Shown piece by piece: positions 17,568-23,534 of a stretch of 64,000 nt of DNA; position 1 is the first letter of the stretch; the number at the start of each line of letters is the position of its first letter. The stretch spans positions 124,001-188,000 of the forward strand of contig JAFWZW010000023.1 in assembly GCA_017517325.1 (NCBI GenBank), in the 5' to 3' direction. This DNA is from Clostridia bacterium (lineage in GTDB: Bacteria; Bacillota; Clostridia; Oscillospirales; SIG627). The position numbers and the translations under genes are program-made. The notes beneath the pieces were generated by a model. It saw nothing but the letters and a program-made list of their open reading frames with translations, was not told the origin of the DNA and made no database searches.

Positions 17568-17591
17568 TTAATATATTTGTTTATATATTAA
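17568..17591. promoter_or_regulatory. AT-only palindrome upstream of the rhamnosidase pair
   Basis: TTAATATAT and ATATATTAA (perfect 9-base arms) around TTGTTT, 35 bases before the paralogue start codon. A plausible operator for a sugar-responsive regulator; no regulator gene is adjacent. Confidence 0.4.
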
Positions 17592-17684
17592 GGAAACAAC
17601 ACTCCATACTACTTTAATAATAGCATATTTTAATGCTTCGAAAAAGGTCTGCTTTTGCTAAAAAAGTGTCTTTGCTTGCAAAGA

Positions 17685-17719
17685 AAAAGGCAGATGCATT
17701 TTGTGCATCTGCTTTTTTT
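17685..17719. terminator. Terminator after mntP
   Basis: GCAGATGCA and TGCATCTGC around a 5-base loop with flanking A5 and T7; works for minus-strand mntP. Confidence 0.85.
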
Positions 17720-17727
17720 AATAAGGA

Positions 17728-18318
17728 TCAAAAGAAAGAGGAAATGAAGATCTCCAAACCGATGAAGATCAGGATCACACCGCCTAAAACGGCGGCTTTC
17801 CCGGAAAGCTTCGTTCCGAATTTCTTGCCTAAAAACACGCCGCCCAAGCAAATAAAGAAGGTGACGGCCGCAATGATGATCACCGCCTGCAGGGCCTTGG
17901 AAAGGTCGTATTCTGCAATGGTAAAGCCTACGGAAAGAGCGTCGATGGAGGTGGCAACGCCTTGAACCAAAAGGGTAGACAGCTTCAGCTTCTTTTTTTC
18001 AAGACAGCATACGTCGTCGGGAGGGCAGGGGTGAAGCCCGTCCCAAAGCATTTTTCCTCCGATGTAAAGAAGCAAAGCAAGGGCGATCCAGGGGATCCAT
18101 TTTTCAAATGCGTTGAAGTAAAGAATAAAGTTGTGCACGCACACCCAGCCTAAAAGGGGCATAACTCCCTGAAAAACTGCAAAAAGCAAAGCAACGGCAA
18201 CGGCCTTTCGCTTTTTCATATTGGATTCGGTTAACCCGTCTGCCAGCGCCACGGAAAAGGCGTCCATCGCCAAGCCTGCACCCAGAAGTGCGTTGGTAGA
18301 TAAAAACAGAAAATCCAT
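17728..18318 (-). CDS. mntP: Mn2+ efflux pump MntP
   Basis: 196 aa from ATG 18318, chosen because AAGGAGGAATT directly precedes it; the longer frame runs into the riboswitch. About six membrane helices. The duplicated half-repeat is visible: AMDAFSVALADG in the first helix and SIDALSVGF in the second half, whose acidic residues are needed for Mn2+ export. A cysteine cluster (CPPDDVCC) sits in the cytoplasmic loop. It is the only gene behind a yybP-ykoY Mn2+ riboswitch, the known control for this family. Confidence 0.94.
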   Translation of the reverse strand: MDFLFLSTNALLGAGLAMDAFSVALADGLTESNMKKRKAVAVALLFAVFQGVMPLLGWVCVHNFILYFNAFEKWIPWIALALLLYIGGKMLWDGLHPCPPDDVCCLEKKKLKLSTLLVQGVATSIDALSVGFTIAEYDLSKALQAVIIIAAVTFFICLGGVFLGKKFGTKLSGKAAVLGGVILIFIGLEIFISSFF

Positions 18319-18339
18319 AATTCCTCCTTTTTTGAGGGC

Positions 18340-18383
18340 AAAAAAAGAAAGACTCCATGCATGGCTAACCACACATGAGTCTC
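18340..18383 (-). terminator. Riboswitch-controlled terminator of mntP
   Basis: On the minus strand GACTCATG pairs with CATGGAGTC (one G bulged), followed by TTTCTTTTTTT. The 5' arm overlaps the 3' strand of the aptamer's closing region, so aptamer folding and termination compete: Mn2+ binding should allow read-through. Confidence 0.75.
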
Positions 18384-18460
18384 GCAATAAAAGACAAGCC
18401 AGGTCATAGACCAATATGTTGACTTGCCACGGTAAAACCGCCTGCTACTCCCTCAAGCAA
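18375..18460 (-). ncRNA. yybP-ykoY (Mn2+) riboswitch aptamer
   Basis: The minus-strand leader begins GAGGGAGTAGCAGG, followed by a small hairpin, GTCAACA, a second hairpin TGACCTGGC, then ATTGCGAGACTC. These match the class hallmarks (GGGAGTAG start, metal-binding loops of the two helical arms). It lies between a consensus promoter and mntP, the classic target. Recognised by eye, not by a covariance search. Confidence 0.82.
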
Positions 18461-18464
18461 AGTG

Positions 18465-18493
18465 ATTATACTCCGAAAGATAAGCTTTGTCAA
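18465..18493 (-). promoter_or_regulatory. Consensus promoter of the mntP riboswitch transcript
   Basis: Minus strand TTGACA (18493-18488) and TATAAT (18470-18465), spacer 17. It lies just past the terminator of the upstream gene. Confidence 0.92.
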
Positions 18494-18494
18494 G

Positions 18495-18530
18495 GAAAAA
18501 AGCAGGGAGAGAACACAAATCTCTCCCTGC
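18495..18530 (-). terminator. Terminator after the GH28-like gene
   Basis: Minus strand GCAGGGAGAGA and TCTCTCCCTGC with a 7-base loop and T6 tail. Confidence 0.9.
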
Positions 18531-18537
18531 ACGGTGA

Positions 18538-19908
18538 CTAATCCTGATCTGCAGAAAGGCGGAAGGTGCGTCCGGCGGCGCGGTCCTCCGGCACAACGCC
18601 CCAGGGGTGTGCCTCCATACATTCTTCGGGGGTGGATTTTTCAACCTGAATGGGGGTGGAACGTATGATCTTGACGGGCTCGTCGGTTGCTACCAGCAGA
18701 GTGGGTTCCTCCCAGCCCTCGAAGGTACAGTCCTCGAACAAAAGCTCCTCAAAATTGGCCGCTACCAGAAAGGGCTCCTTTTCAAAGCCTTCCTTGCAGG
18801 CAATGGTGCAATTTTTAAAACGGCAAATGACTTTTTCGTTGGGGTCACCCCAAAGCATACCCGCACGCAGGATCTCACGGAAGGAGCAGTTTTCAAAGGT
18901 GATCTCCCGCAGGGAGCGATTGCAGCACCAACGGTGAAGTCCCGTGAATTCCAAGCGGATCAGCTCCTTTGTCTGCTTGGTGTGAAAGTTTCGGATCACA
19001 ATATTTTCCGCGGGCTTGCGGAGAATGGCTCTGTGGTCGCAGTAATAACTGAAGGGAACGGTGCATTCGCGGCGGCAATTTTCGTTGGAAAGAGCGCCCG
19101 CCATCTTTTCCTCCAAGGAAAGGCGCAGTCGGAAGCCGAAATTCCGTTCATCGGAGACGCAGTTTTCCACCAGAACGTTGTTTCCGCCCAATCTCAGGGA
19201 TTGGCAGGCGGTGTTGAGGGTGCAGCCTCGCACCACCATATCGTTGTTGTCAAACCCCGCAATGGAATCGTCACCTACGTTGAAGATGCAGTTTTCTATC
19301 AGAATATTATCGCAGGTGCGAACGTCAAAGCCGTCGTGCCCGCCGTAAACCGTAAGATTCTTTGCGGTAATGTTTTTGCTTTGGAAGATGGCGTGGCACC
19401 AGTTGCCGCTGTTTATAAAGGTGTAACCCTCAAAGCGTATATTCTCCGAGCGCCAAATGCTGATCCCGTGGGGGCCGCGATAGTTTTCTTCACCTTGTGG
19501 ATCATAGCAGTTGACACCGTCGATATAAGAGCCCTTTTCGCCCACGATGGCAACGTCCTTTGCATCCAGAACGCGAATGAGCCCGTTGCACCAGCGGCTG
19601 GTGGCAACGGCACTTCTGCCGGTGGCAGGGGTATTTCCGATGGGCTCCATGGTAACAGGCTCGATCTTGTCTTTAATGAAAGAGAGATAATCCTCCGGAT
19701 CGCGGCTTCCTTGCAGAATGGCGCCGCTTTCCAGATACAGCTCTACCCTTGAGCGGAGTCGAAGCCCACCGGTGCGGTAAATACCGCAGGGGATCAAAAC
19801 TCTGCCGCCGCCTGCCAAAAAGCAATCATCAATGGCCTTTTGAATTTTTTCCGTCTGCAGCTCCTGAGAAAATGTGGCGCCGTAATCGGCAATATTGAAA
19901 ATCTTCAT
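18538..19908 (-). CDS. GH28-like right-handed beta-helix protein (polygalacturonase family)
   Basis: 456 aa without a signal peptide, so intracellular. It starts with the pectinase-type N terminus IADYGAT and AIDDCFLAGGGRVLIPCGIY, then regular beta-helix coils. GH28 acids are visible in GHDGFD and GDDSIAG. The usual GHG motif is not clear (SLRLGG stands nearby), so the chemistry may differ from hydrolysis of polygalacturonate. A cytoplasmic enzyme would act on imported oligosaccharides. GGGGG lies before ATG 19908; upstream is repeat-rich non-coding DNA with no clear promoter. Single gene with its own terminator. Confidence 0.82.
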   Translation of the reverse strand: MKIFNIADYGATFSQELQTEKIQKAIDDCFLAGGGRVLIPCGIYRTGGLRLRSRVELYLESGAILQGSRDPEDYLSFIKDKIEPVTMEPIGNTPATGRSAVATSRWCNGLIRVLDAKDVAIVGEKGSYIDGVNCYDPQGEENYRGPHGISIWRSENIRFEGYTFINSGNWCHAIFQSKNITAKNLTVYGGHDGFDVRTCDNILIENCIFNVGDDSIAGFDNNDMVVRGCTLNTACQSLRLGGNNVLVENCVSDERNFGFRLRLSLEEKMAGALSNENCRRECTVPFSYYCDHRAILRKPAENIVIRNFHTKQTKELIRLEFTGLHRWCCNRSLREITFENCSFREILRAGMLWGDPNEKVICRFKNCTIACKEGFEKEPFLVAANFEELLFEDCTFEGWEEPTLLVATDEPVKIIRSTPIQVEKSTPEECMEAHPWGVVPEDRAAGRTFRLSADQD

Positions 19909-20030
19909 AGAGAAAATCCCCCTTTAGAATCTATGAAAAGCATAACATAAAAATGGGGGGAAAACAAGCGCAAAAGATTCGAAAACTTTTCGGAAATCCC
20001 AGTGGATCGCTTTGGTAAGGGCTTCTTTGC

Positions 20031-20068
20031 GTTTTTGTGTGTGAATTCGAACTCCTGCAAAAATAATG
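20031..20068 (+). repeat. GAATTCGAACTC module, copy 1
   Basis: About 38 bases; a near copy is at 20306-20344. They share GTTTTTG, TGAATTCGAACTC and an A-rich end TAATG. The copies flank the hairpin chain and the CGACAAG hairpin. Confidence 0.65.
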
Positions 20069-20070
20069 AT

Positions 20071-20228
20071 ATATCGCATGCGCGATATGATATACGGCGT
20101 TGCCGTGTGATATACTTGCTTCGCAAGTATGATATAATATCCGTTCCTTCATATGCCGCAGGCATATATCGCCCACCGAAGGTGGATATCATATCGAAGA
20201 TATATCATCCGTTCTCGGAAGAACGGAT
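20071..20228. repeat. Chain of seven unlike hairpins joined by GATAT/ATATC linkers
   Basis: Successive perfect or near-perfect hairpins: 20071-20088 (ATATCGC arms), 20094-20106 (ACGGC), 20112-20130 (ATACTTGC), 20151-20167 (ATATGCC), 20173-20185 (CCACC), 20191-20203 (ATATC) and 20207-20228 (ATCCGTTCT). Loops are 3-4 bases. Arm sequences differ from hairpin to hairpin, while linkers keep the form GATAT/ATATC. Because structure is kept and sequence is not, this is not CRISPR, REP or a tandem repeat of the usual sort. Function unknown. Confidence 0.8.
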
Positions 20229-20235
20229 ATCATTG

Positions 20236-20271
20236 AAAAACGACAAGTTTCGACAGAAACTTGTCGTTTTT
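20236..20271. repeat. Perfect 16-bp CGACAAG hairpin
   Basis: Arms 20236-20251 and 20256-20271 around GACA, flanked by A5 and T5, so it could terminate transcription either way. Its core CGACAAGTTTC recurs at 20412 and in the tRNA-Gln terminator. Confidence 0.8.
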
Positions 20272-20305
20272 CTTGTCTATGAGCTATGAAAAAGATATTT
20301 TTGCT

Positions 20306-20344
20306 GTTTTTGCGTATGAATTCGAACTCTAGTAAAATATAATG
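20306..20344 (+). repeat. GAATTCGAACTC module, copy 2
   Basis: Second copy of the 20031-20068 module; see that entry. Confidence 0.65.
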
Positions 20345-20465
20345 CTTTTCGACTAAAGGGAGAAAAGCTTCATCAGCACTTCTTCACTATTCACTATTAC
20401 TTATTACCTGATCGACAAGTTTCGAAAGAGAAGAGTGAAAAGTGAAGAGTTAATAGTGAAAAAGT

Positions 20466-20501
20466 AAAATCGACAAGTCTCTGTCGAAACTTGTCGATTT
20501 T
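20466..20501 (-). terminator. Terminator of tRNA-Gln
   Basis: On the minus strand, directly after the CCA end: ATCGACAAGT and ACTTGTCGAT arms then TTTTACTTTTT. The sequence belongs to the same CGACAAG repeat family as 20236-20271. Confidence 0.8.
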
Positions 20502-20578
20502 TGGCAGGGATGGCGAGATTTGAACTCACGAGTGCCAGAGTCAAAGTCTGGTGCCTTAACCGCTTGGCTACATCCCTA
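20502..20578 (-). tRNA. tRNA-Gln (TTG)
   Basis: Cloverleaf on the minus strand, acceptor TAGGGATG/CATCCCT, encoded CCA. The anticodon stem CCAGA/TCTGG closes the loop CTTTGAC, anticodon TTG. It has its own consensus promoter and terminator. Confidence 0.96.
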
Positions 20579-20588
20579 AATCTTGGAC

Positions 20589-20617
20589 ATTATATCGAAT
20601 TTTTTTGTGTTTGTCAA
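20589..20617 (-). promoter_or_regulatory. Consensus promoter of tRNA-Gln
   Basis: Minus strand TTGACA (20617-20612) and TATAAT (20594-20589), spacer 17. Confidence 0.92.
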
Positions 20618-20625
20618 CCGCTTTT

Positions 20626-20660
20626 GGAAAAGAAAATCGCCTCGGTAAGAGACGATTTTC
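20626..20660 (-). terminator. Terminator after mscS
   Basis: Minus strand GAAAATCG and CGATTTTC arms enclosing a smaller CTC/GAG pairing, then TTTTCC. Confidence 0.75.
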
Positions 20661-20672
20661 CGTTCTTTCGCA

Positions 20673-21479
20673 TTATTGATGCATATGCACGTCCATCTGG
20701 GGGAAGGGAACTTGGATCTCCAGTTTTCCAAAGGCGGAGTTGACCTGCTCCAAAAGGTCCAGACGCACGTCAAAGTAGTGCTCGCGCTTGCACCAAACCC
20801 TCAGGGTGAAAACGAGACCGTGATCCTTCTGACCGGTGAGCCTTGCAAAGGGGGCGGGGTCGTCCAGCACCAGCTCGTGGTTTTCTGCCAGCACCGTCAG
20901 CACCTTTTTCACCCGTTCCACGTCGGTGCCGTAGGCAACGGTGAAGTCCAGATCCACGCGGCGGGTAGGCTCGGTGGAAAAGTTTGTGATCACGGAGTTG
21001 ATCAGGGTTCCGTTAGGGATGATGATATCCTTGTTATCTGCGGTGGTAATGGTGGAGGAGAGAAGAGAAATGGATTTGACCGTTCCTTCCTTTCCGCCGG
21101 ATTCAATGTAGTTGCCAACGGTAAAGGGGCGGAACAAAAGGATCATAATGCCCCCTGCAAAGTTGGAAAGGCTTCCCTGCAGAGCAAGGCCGATGGCCAA
21201 GCCGCAGGAGGCTACCACTGCCGCAACGTTGGTCATGGGAACGCCTAAGTTTGCTGCAACGGTCAGCACCAACAGTACCTTTAAAACGATGGAGATCAGG
21301 GAAAGGATGAAGTTCTTGGCTCCCTCGTCAACTTTTGAAAAACGGCTGTTGTTTTGTACCAGACGGGTCAAAACGCCGATGAGCTTCCAGCATACCACCA
21401 AAAGCACAATGGAACAGAGGAGCTTGATTCCGCTGTTTGCAAGAAAGGTGCCAATGCTGTTGAGAATGGATGTAAACAT
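20673..21479 (-). CDS. mscS: Small-conductance mechanosensitive channel MscS
   Basis: 268 aa, matching the minimal E. coli-type MscS. Three N-terminal membrane helices. TM3, the pore, is the Gly/Ala-rich stretch GLAIGLALQGSLSNFAGGI. The beta domain follows (RPFTVGNYI, IIPNGTLINSVITNFS), then the C-terminal alpha/beta cage. It relieves turgor on osmotic downshock. AAGGAG precedes ATG 21479, and it lies 36 bases after recG, in the yhaN-like/recG/mscS operon. Confidence 0.94.
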   Translation of the reverse strand: MFTSILNSIGTFLANSGIKLLCSIVLLVVCWKLIGVLTRLVQNNSRFSKVDEGAKNFILSLISIVLKVLLVLTVAANLGVPMTNVAAVVASCGLAIGLALQGSLSNFAGGIMILLFRPFTVGNYIESGGKEGTVKSISLLSSTITTADNKDIIIPNGTLINSVITNFSTEPTRRVDLDFTVAYGTDVERVKKVLTVLAENHELVLDDPAPFARLTGQKDHGLVFTLRVWCKREHYFDVRLDLLEQVNSAFGKLEIQVPFPQMDVHMHQ

Positions 21480-21515
21480 ATTTTTCTCCTTTATTTTTAT
21501 TGATATTTTTTTATT

Positions 21516-23534
21516 TCAATTGAGACGGGTGCCCCGCTCAAAAGGAATCATTTCTTCAGGCGTTGCCGCTTCAATAAAGGTCTCGGCAGCTTCGCTTGCT
21601 TCCTTTAAAAGCTCCATGGTCATAGCGTTCCCCAGATCGATTCCCGCAAAGCCTGATTGACGGGTGCCGAAAAATTCACCGGGGCCGCGGGTCTTAAGAT
21701 CGTACTTTGCCAGTTCAAAGCCGTCGTGACAGTCACAAAGCTTTTTTAAACGCTCGCGAGCGCTTTTCCCCGAATGAGAGGAGATGAGAACGCAGTAGGA
21801 TTTCTCCGTTCCGCGCCCAACCCGTCCTCGGAGCTGGTGAAGCTGAGAAAGCCCGAAGCGCTCTGCACTTCGGATCACCATTACGGTGGCGCGCGGTACG
21901 TCAACTCCCACCTCGATGACTGTGGTGGAAACCAAAATTTTGGTTTCTCCCGCCTGAAAGGCCGCCATCACCTCGTTCTTTTCCTTGGGCTTCATTTTGC
22001 CGTGAAGAAGGGCGCAGGGAATGCCGGGTACGGCTTTTCGTATGGCTTCGTATTCTTCTGTTGCTGATTGCAGGGGGCTTTTTTCTTCCTCGTCTTCAAT
22101 GAGAGGGCAAACTACGTAGGCTTGCTGACCCAGTCCGATCCGCTCTCTCAAAAAACCGTAAACTCTGGGGAGCTTATCCTCCCCGACGTAAAGGGTATCG
22201 ATCACCTGCCGCCCCGGGGGGAGCTGATCGATAATGGAGATCTTGCCCTTAGCGTACAAAAACATAGCAAGGCTTCGGGGAATGGGGGTAGCACTCATGA
22301 CAAGAGAGTGAACGGCGCCGCCCTTTTCACCCAAAAGGTTGCGGTGGCGTACGCCGAAACGGTGCTGCTCGTCGGTAATGGCCAAAGCCACACCCCCACA
22401 CGTTGCGCCGTCCTCTACCAGAGCGTGGGTACCCACCAGTATATAGGGCTTTTCGCCCGTGGTTTCCGAAAAAATAGCGTCTCTCTCTTTTTTTGAGGTA
22501 GAGCCGGTCAGACAAAAAACGGGAATATCGGTGCCTTGAAAGAGCCGCTGAAAGGAAGAAAAGTGCTGCCGAGCCAAAATTTCCGTGGGCGCCATTACAA
22601 GGGTGCTCTTTCCGTTTTTTGCAGTCAGGTATGCCGCGGCGGCGGCAACCACCGTTTTTCCGCTGCCCACGTCCCCCTGCACAAGTCGGTTCATAGGAGG
22701 AATGGGACTTTCTCCCACCAGGTCTGCCGTGATCTCATCCAGCACTTTTTTTTGGGCGTCGGTCAAGGAGAAGGGGAGTGCGTCAAGGAATGGGGATAGA
22801 TCCACCCGGTGAAAAGGTTCCGTTCGTCCTTTTTGCTGTCGGCGGGAAAAGATGGTGGCTTTTACGGAAAAATCAAAAAGCTCTTCAAAAGCAAAGCGCT
22901 TTTTCGCTTCTTCCAAAAGCTCGTTCGTAGGCGGTGCGTGGAGACAAAAGACTGCCCGTGCCCGCGGCATCAGACCAAAGCGATCCAAAATTCCCTGGGG
23001 GAGCGTTTCTTTGATCTGCGGCAAAACCTGCACAAGGCAAGCCTCCACCAGTTTTTCCATCCGTTTTGAGGAAAGGCCGCCCACCGTAGGATACACGGGA
23101 TAAAGTTTTTCTGGGTCGGGGGCTTCCGCCCGCTTTTCGGGAGAAAACAGATAAAGCCCGCCGCTTTTTTCCTGCAGGATGCCAAAGTAATACGCACTGT
23201 CACCCTTTGCGATCTGATGCTTTAAATACGGCTGATTGATGTACATAATGTGAACCGCGGTTCCGTTTTCATCGCAGGCCTTGTACCGCAGGACGCGCCT
23301 GCCACCAGCCATGGTAAAAACACCGGGGGAAGAAAGAGCTGTGAGGTAAAAGCCGCAGTAAGAGCCGTAGCGCTCCGCAGACAGGGGATAGATCCTTCCG
23401 CTGCGAAAGCTTCGGGGGAAGCAGAAGATCAGATCTCCAATGGTCTTAATGCCGGCGCGGCTTAAGGCGGCACCAATCTTTTCACCAACGCCCTTCAGGT
23501 TTTTAACGGAGTCTTCAAGAGAAAGGGATACCAT
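21516..23534 (-). CDS. recG: ATP-dependent DNA helicase RecG
   Basis: 672 aa, normal length. Branch-migrating helicase that rescues stalled forks. The N-terminal wedge domain is followed by helicase motifs: Walker A GDVGSGKT, ITDEQHRFGVRHR (DEQH box), SATPIPRSL, and in the second lobe VIEVGVDVPRA and QLRGRVGRG. The start ATG shares one base with the stop of the SMC-like gene upstream, implying translational coupling. Confidence 0.97.
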   Translation of the reverse strand: MVSLSLEDSVKNLKGVGEKIGAALSRAGIKTIGDLIFCFPRSFRSGRIYPLSAERYGSYCGFYLTALSSPGVFTMAGGRRVLRYKACDENGTAVHIMYINQPYLKHQIAKGDSAYYFGILQEKSGGLYLFSPEKRAEAPDPEKLYPVYPTVGGLSSKRMEKLVEACLVQVLPQIKETLPQGILDRFGLMPRARAVFCLHAPPTNELLEEAKKRFAFEELFDFSVKATIFSRRQQKGRTEPFHRVDLSPFLDALPFSLTDAQKKVLDEITADLVGESPIPPMNRLVQGDVGSGKTVVAAAAAYLTAKNGKSTLVMAPTEILARQHFSSFQRLFQGTDIPVFCLTGSTSKKERDAIFSETTGEKPYILVGTHALVEDGATCGGVALAITDEQHRFGVRHRNLLGEKGGAVHSLVMSATPIPRSLAMFLYAKGKISIIDQLPPGRQVIDTLYVGEDKLPRVYGFLRERIGLGQQAYVVCPLIEDEEEKSPLQSATEEYEAIRKAVPGIPCALLHGKMKPKEKNEVMAAFQAGETKILVSTTVIEVGVDVPRATVMVIRSAERFGLSQLHQLRGRVGRGTEKSYCVLISSHSGKSARERLKKLCDCHDGFELAKYDLKTRGPGEFFGTRQSGFAGIDLGNAMTMELLKEASEAAETFIEAATPEEMIPFERGTRLN

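Larger units (their letters stand above)
19909..20501. other. Repeat-rich non-coding interval
   Basis: 593 bases with no credible gene. It holds, in order: a GAATTCGAACTC module (20031-20068), a chain of seven hairpins (20071-20228), a perfect 16-bp hairpin (20236-20271), a second copy of the GAATTCGAACTC module (20306-20344), short TTCACTATTCACT-type repeats with inverted partners (about 20378-20465), and a second CGACAAG hairpin (20466-20501) that ends tRNA-Gln. It looks assembled from mobile or expanding short repeats. Confidence 0.7.

Noticed and set aside
20071-20228. CRISPR array
   Set aside because: Units are unlike in sequence, spacing is irregular (about 19-39 bases), and there are no spacers or cas genes.
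20002-20289. Small frames inside the repeat-rich interval
   Set aside because: They read through hairpins in both strands, lack ribosome sites and have no protein-like composition.
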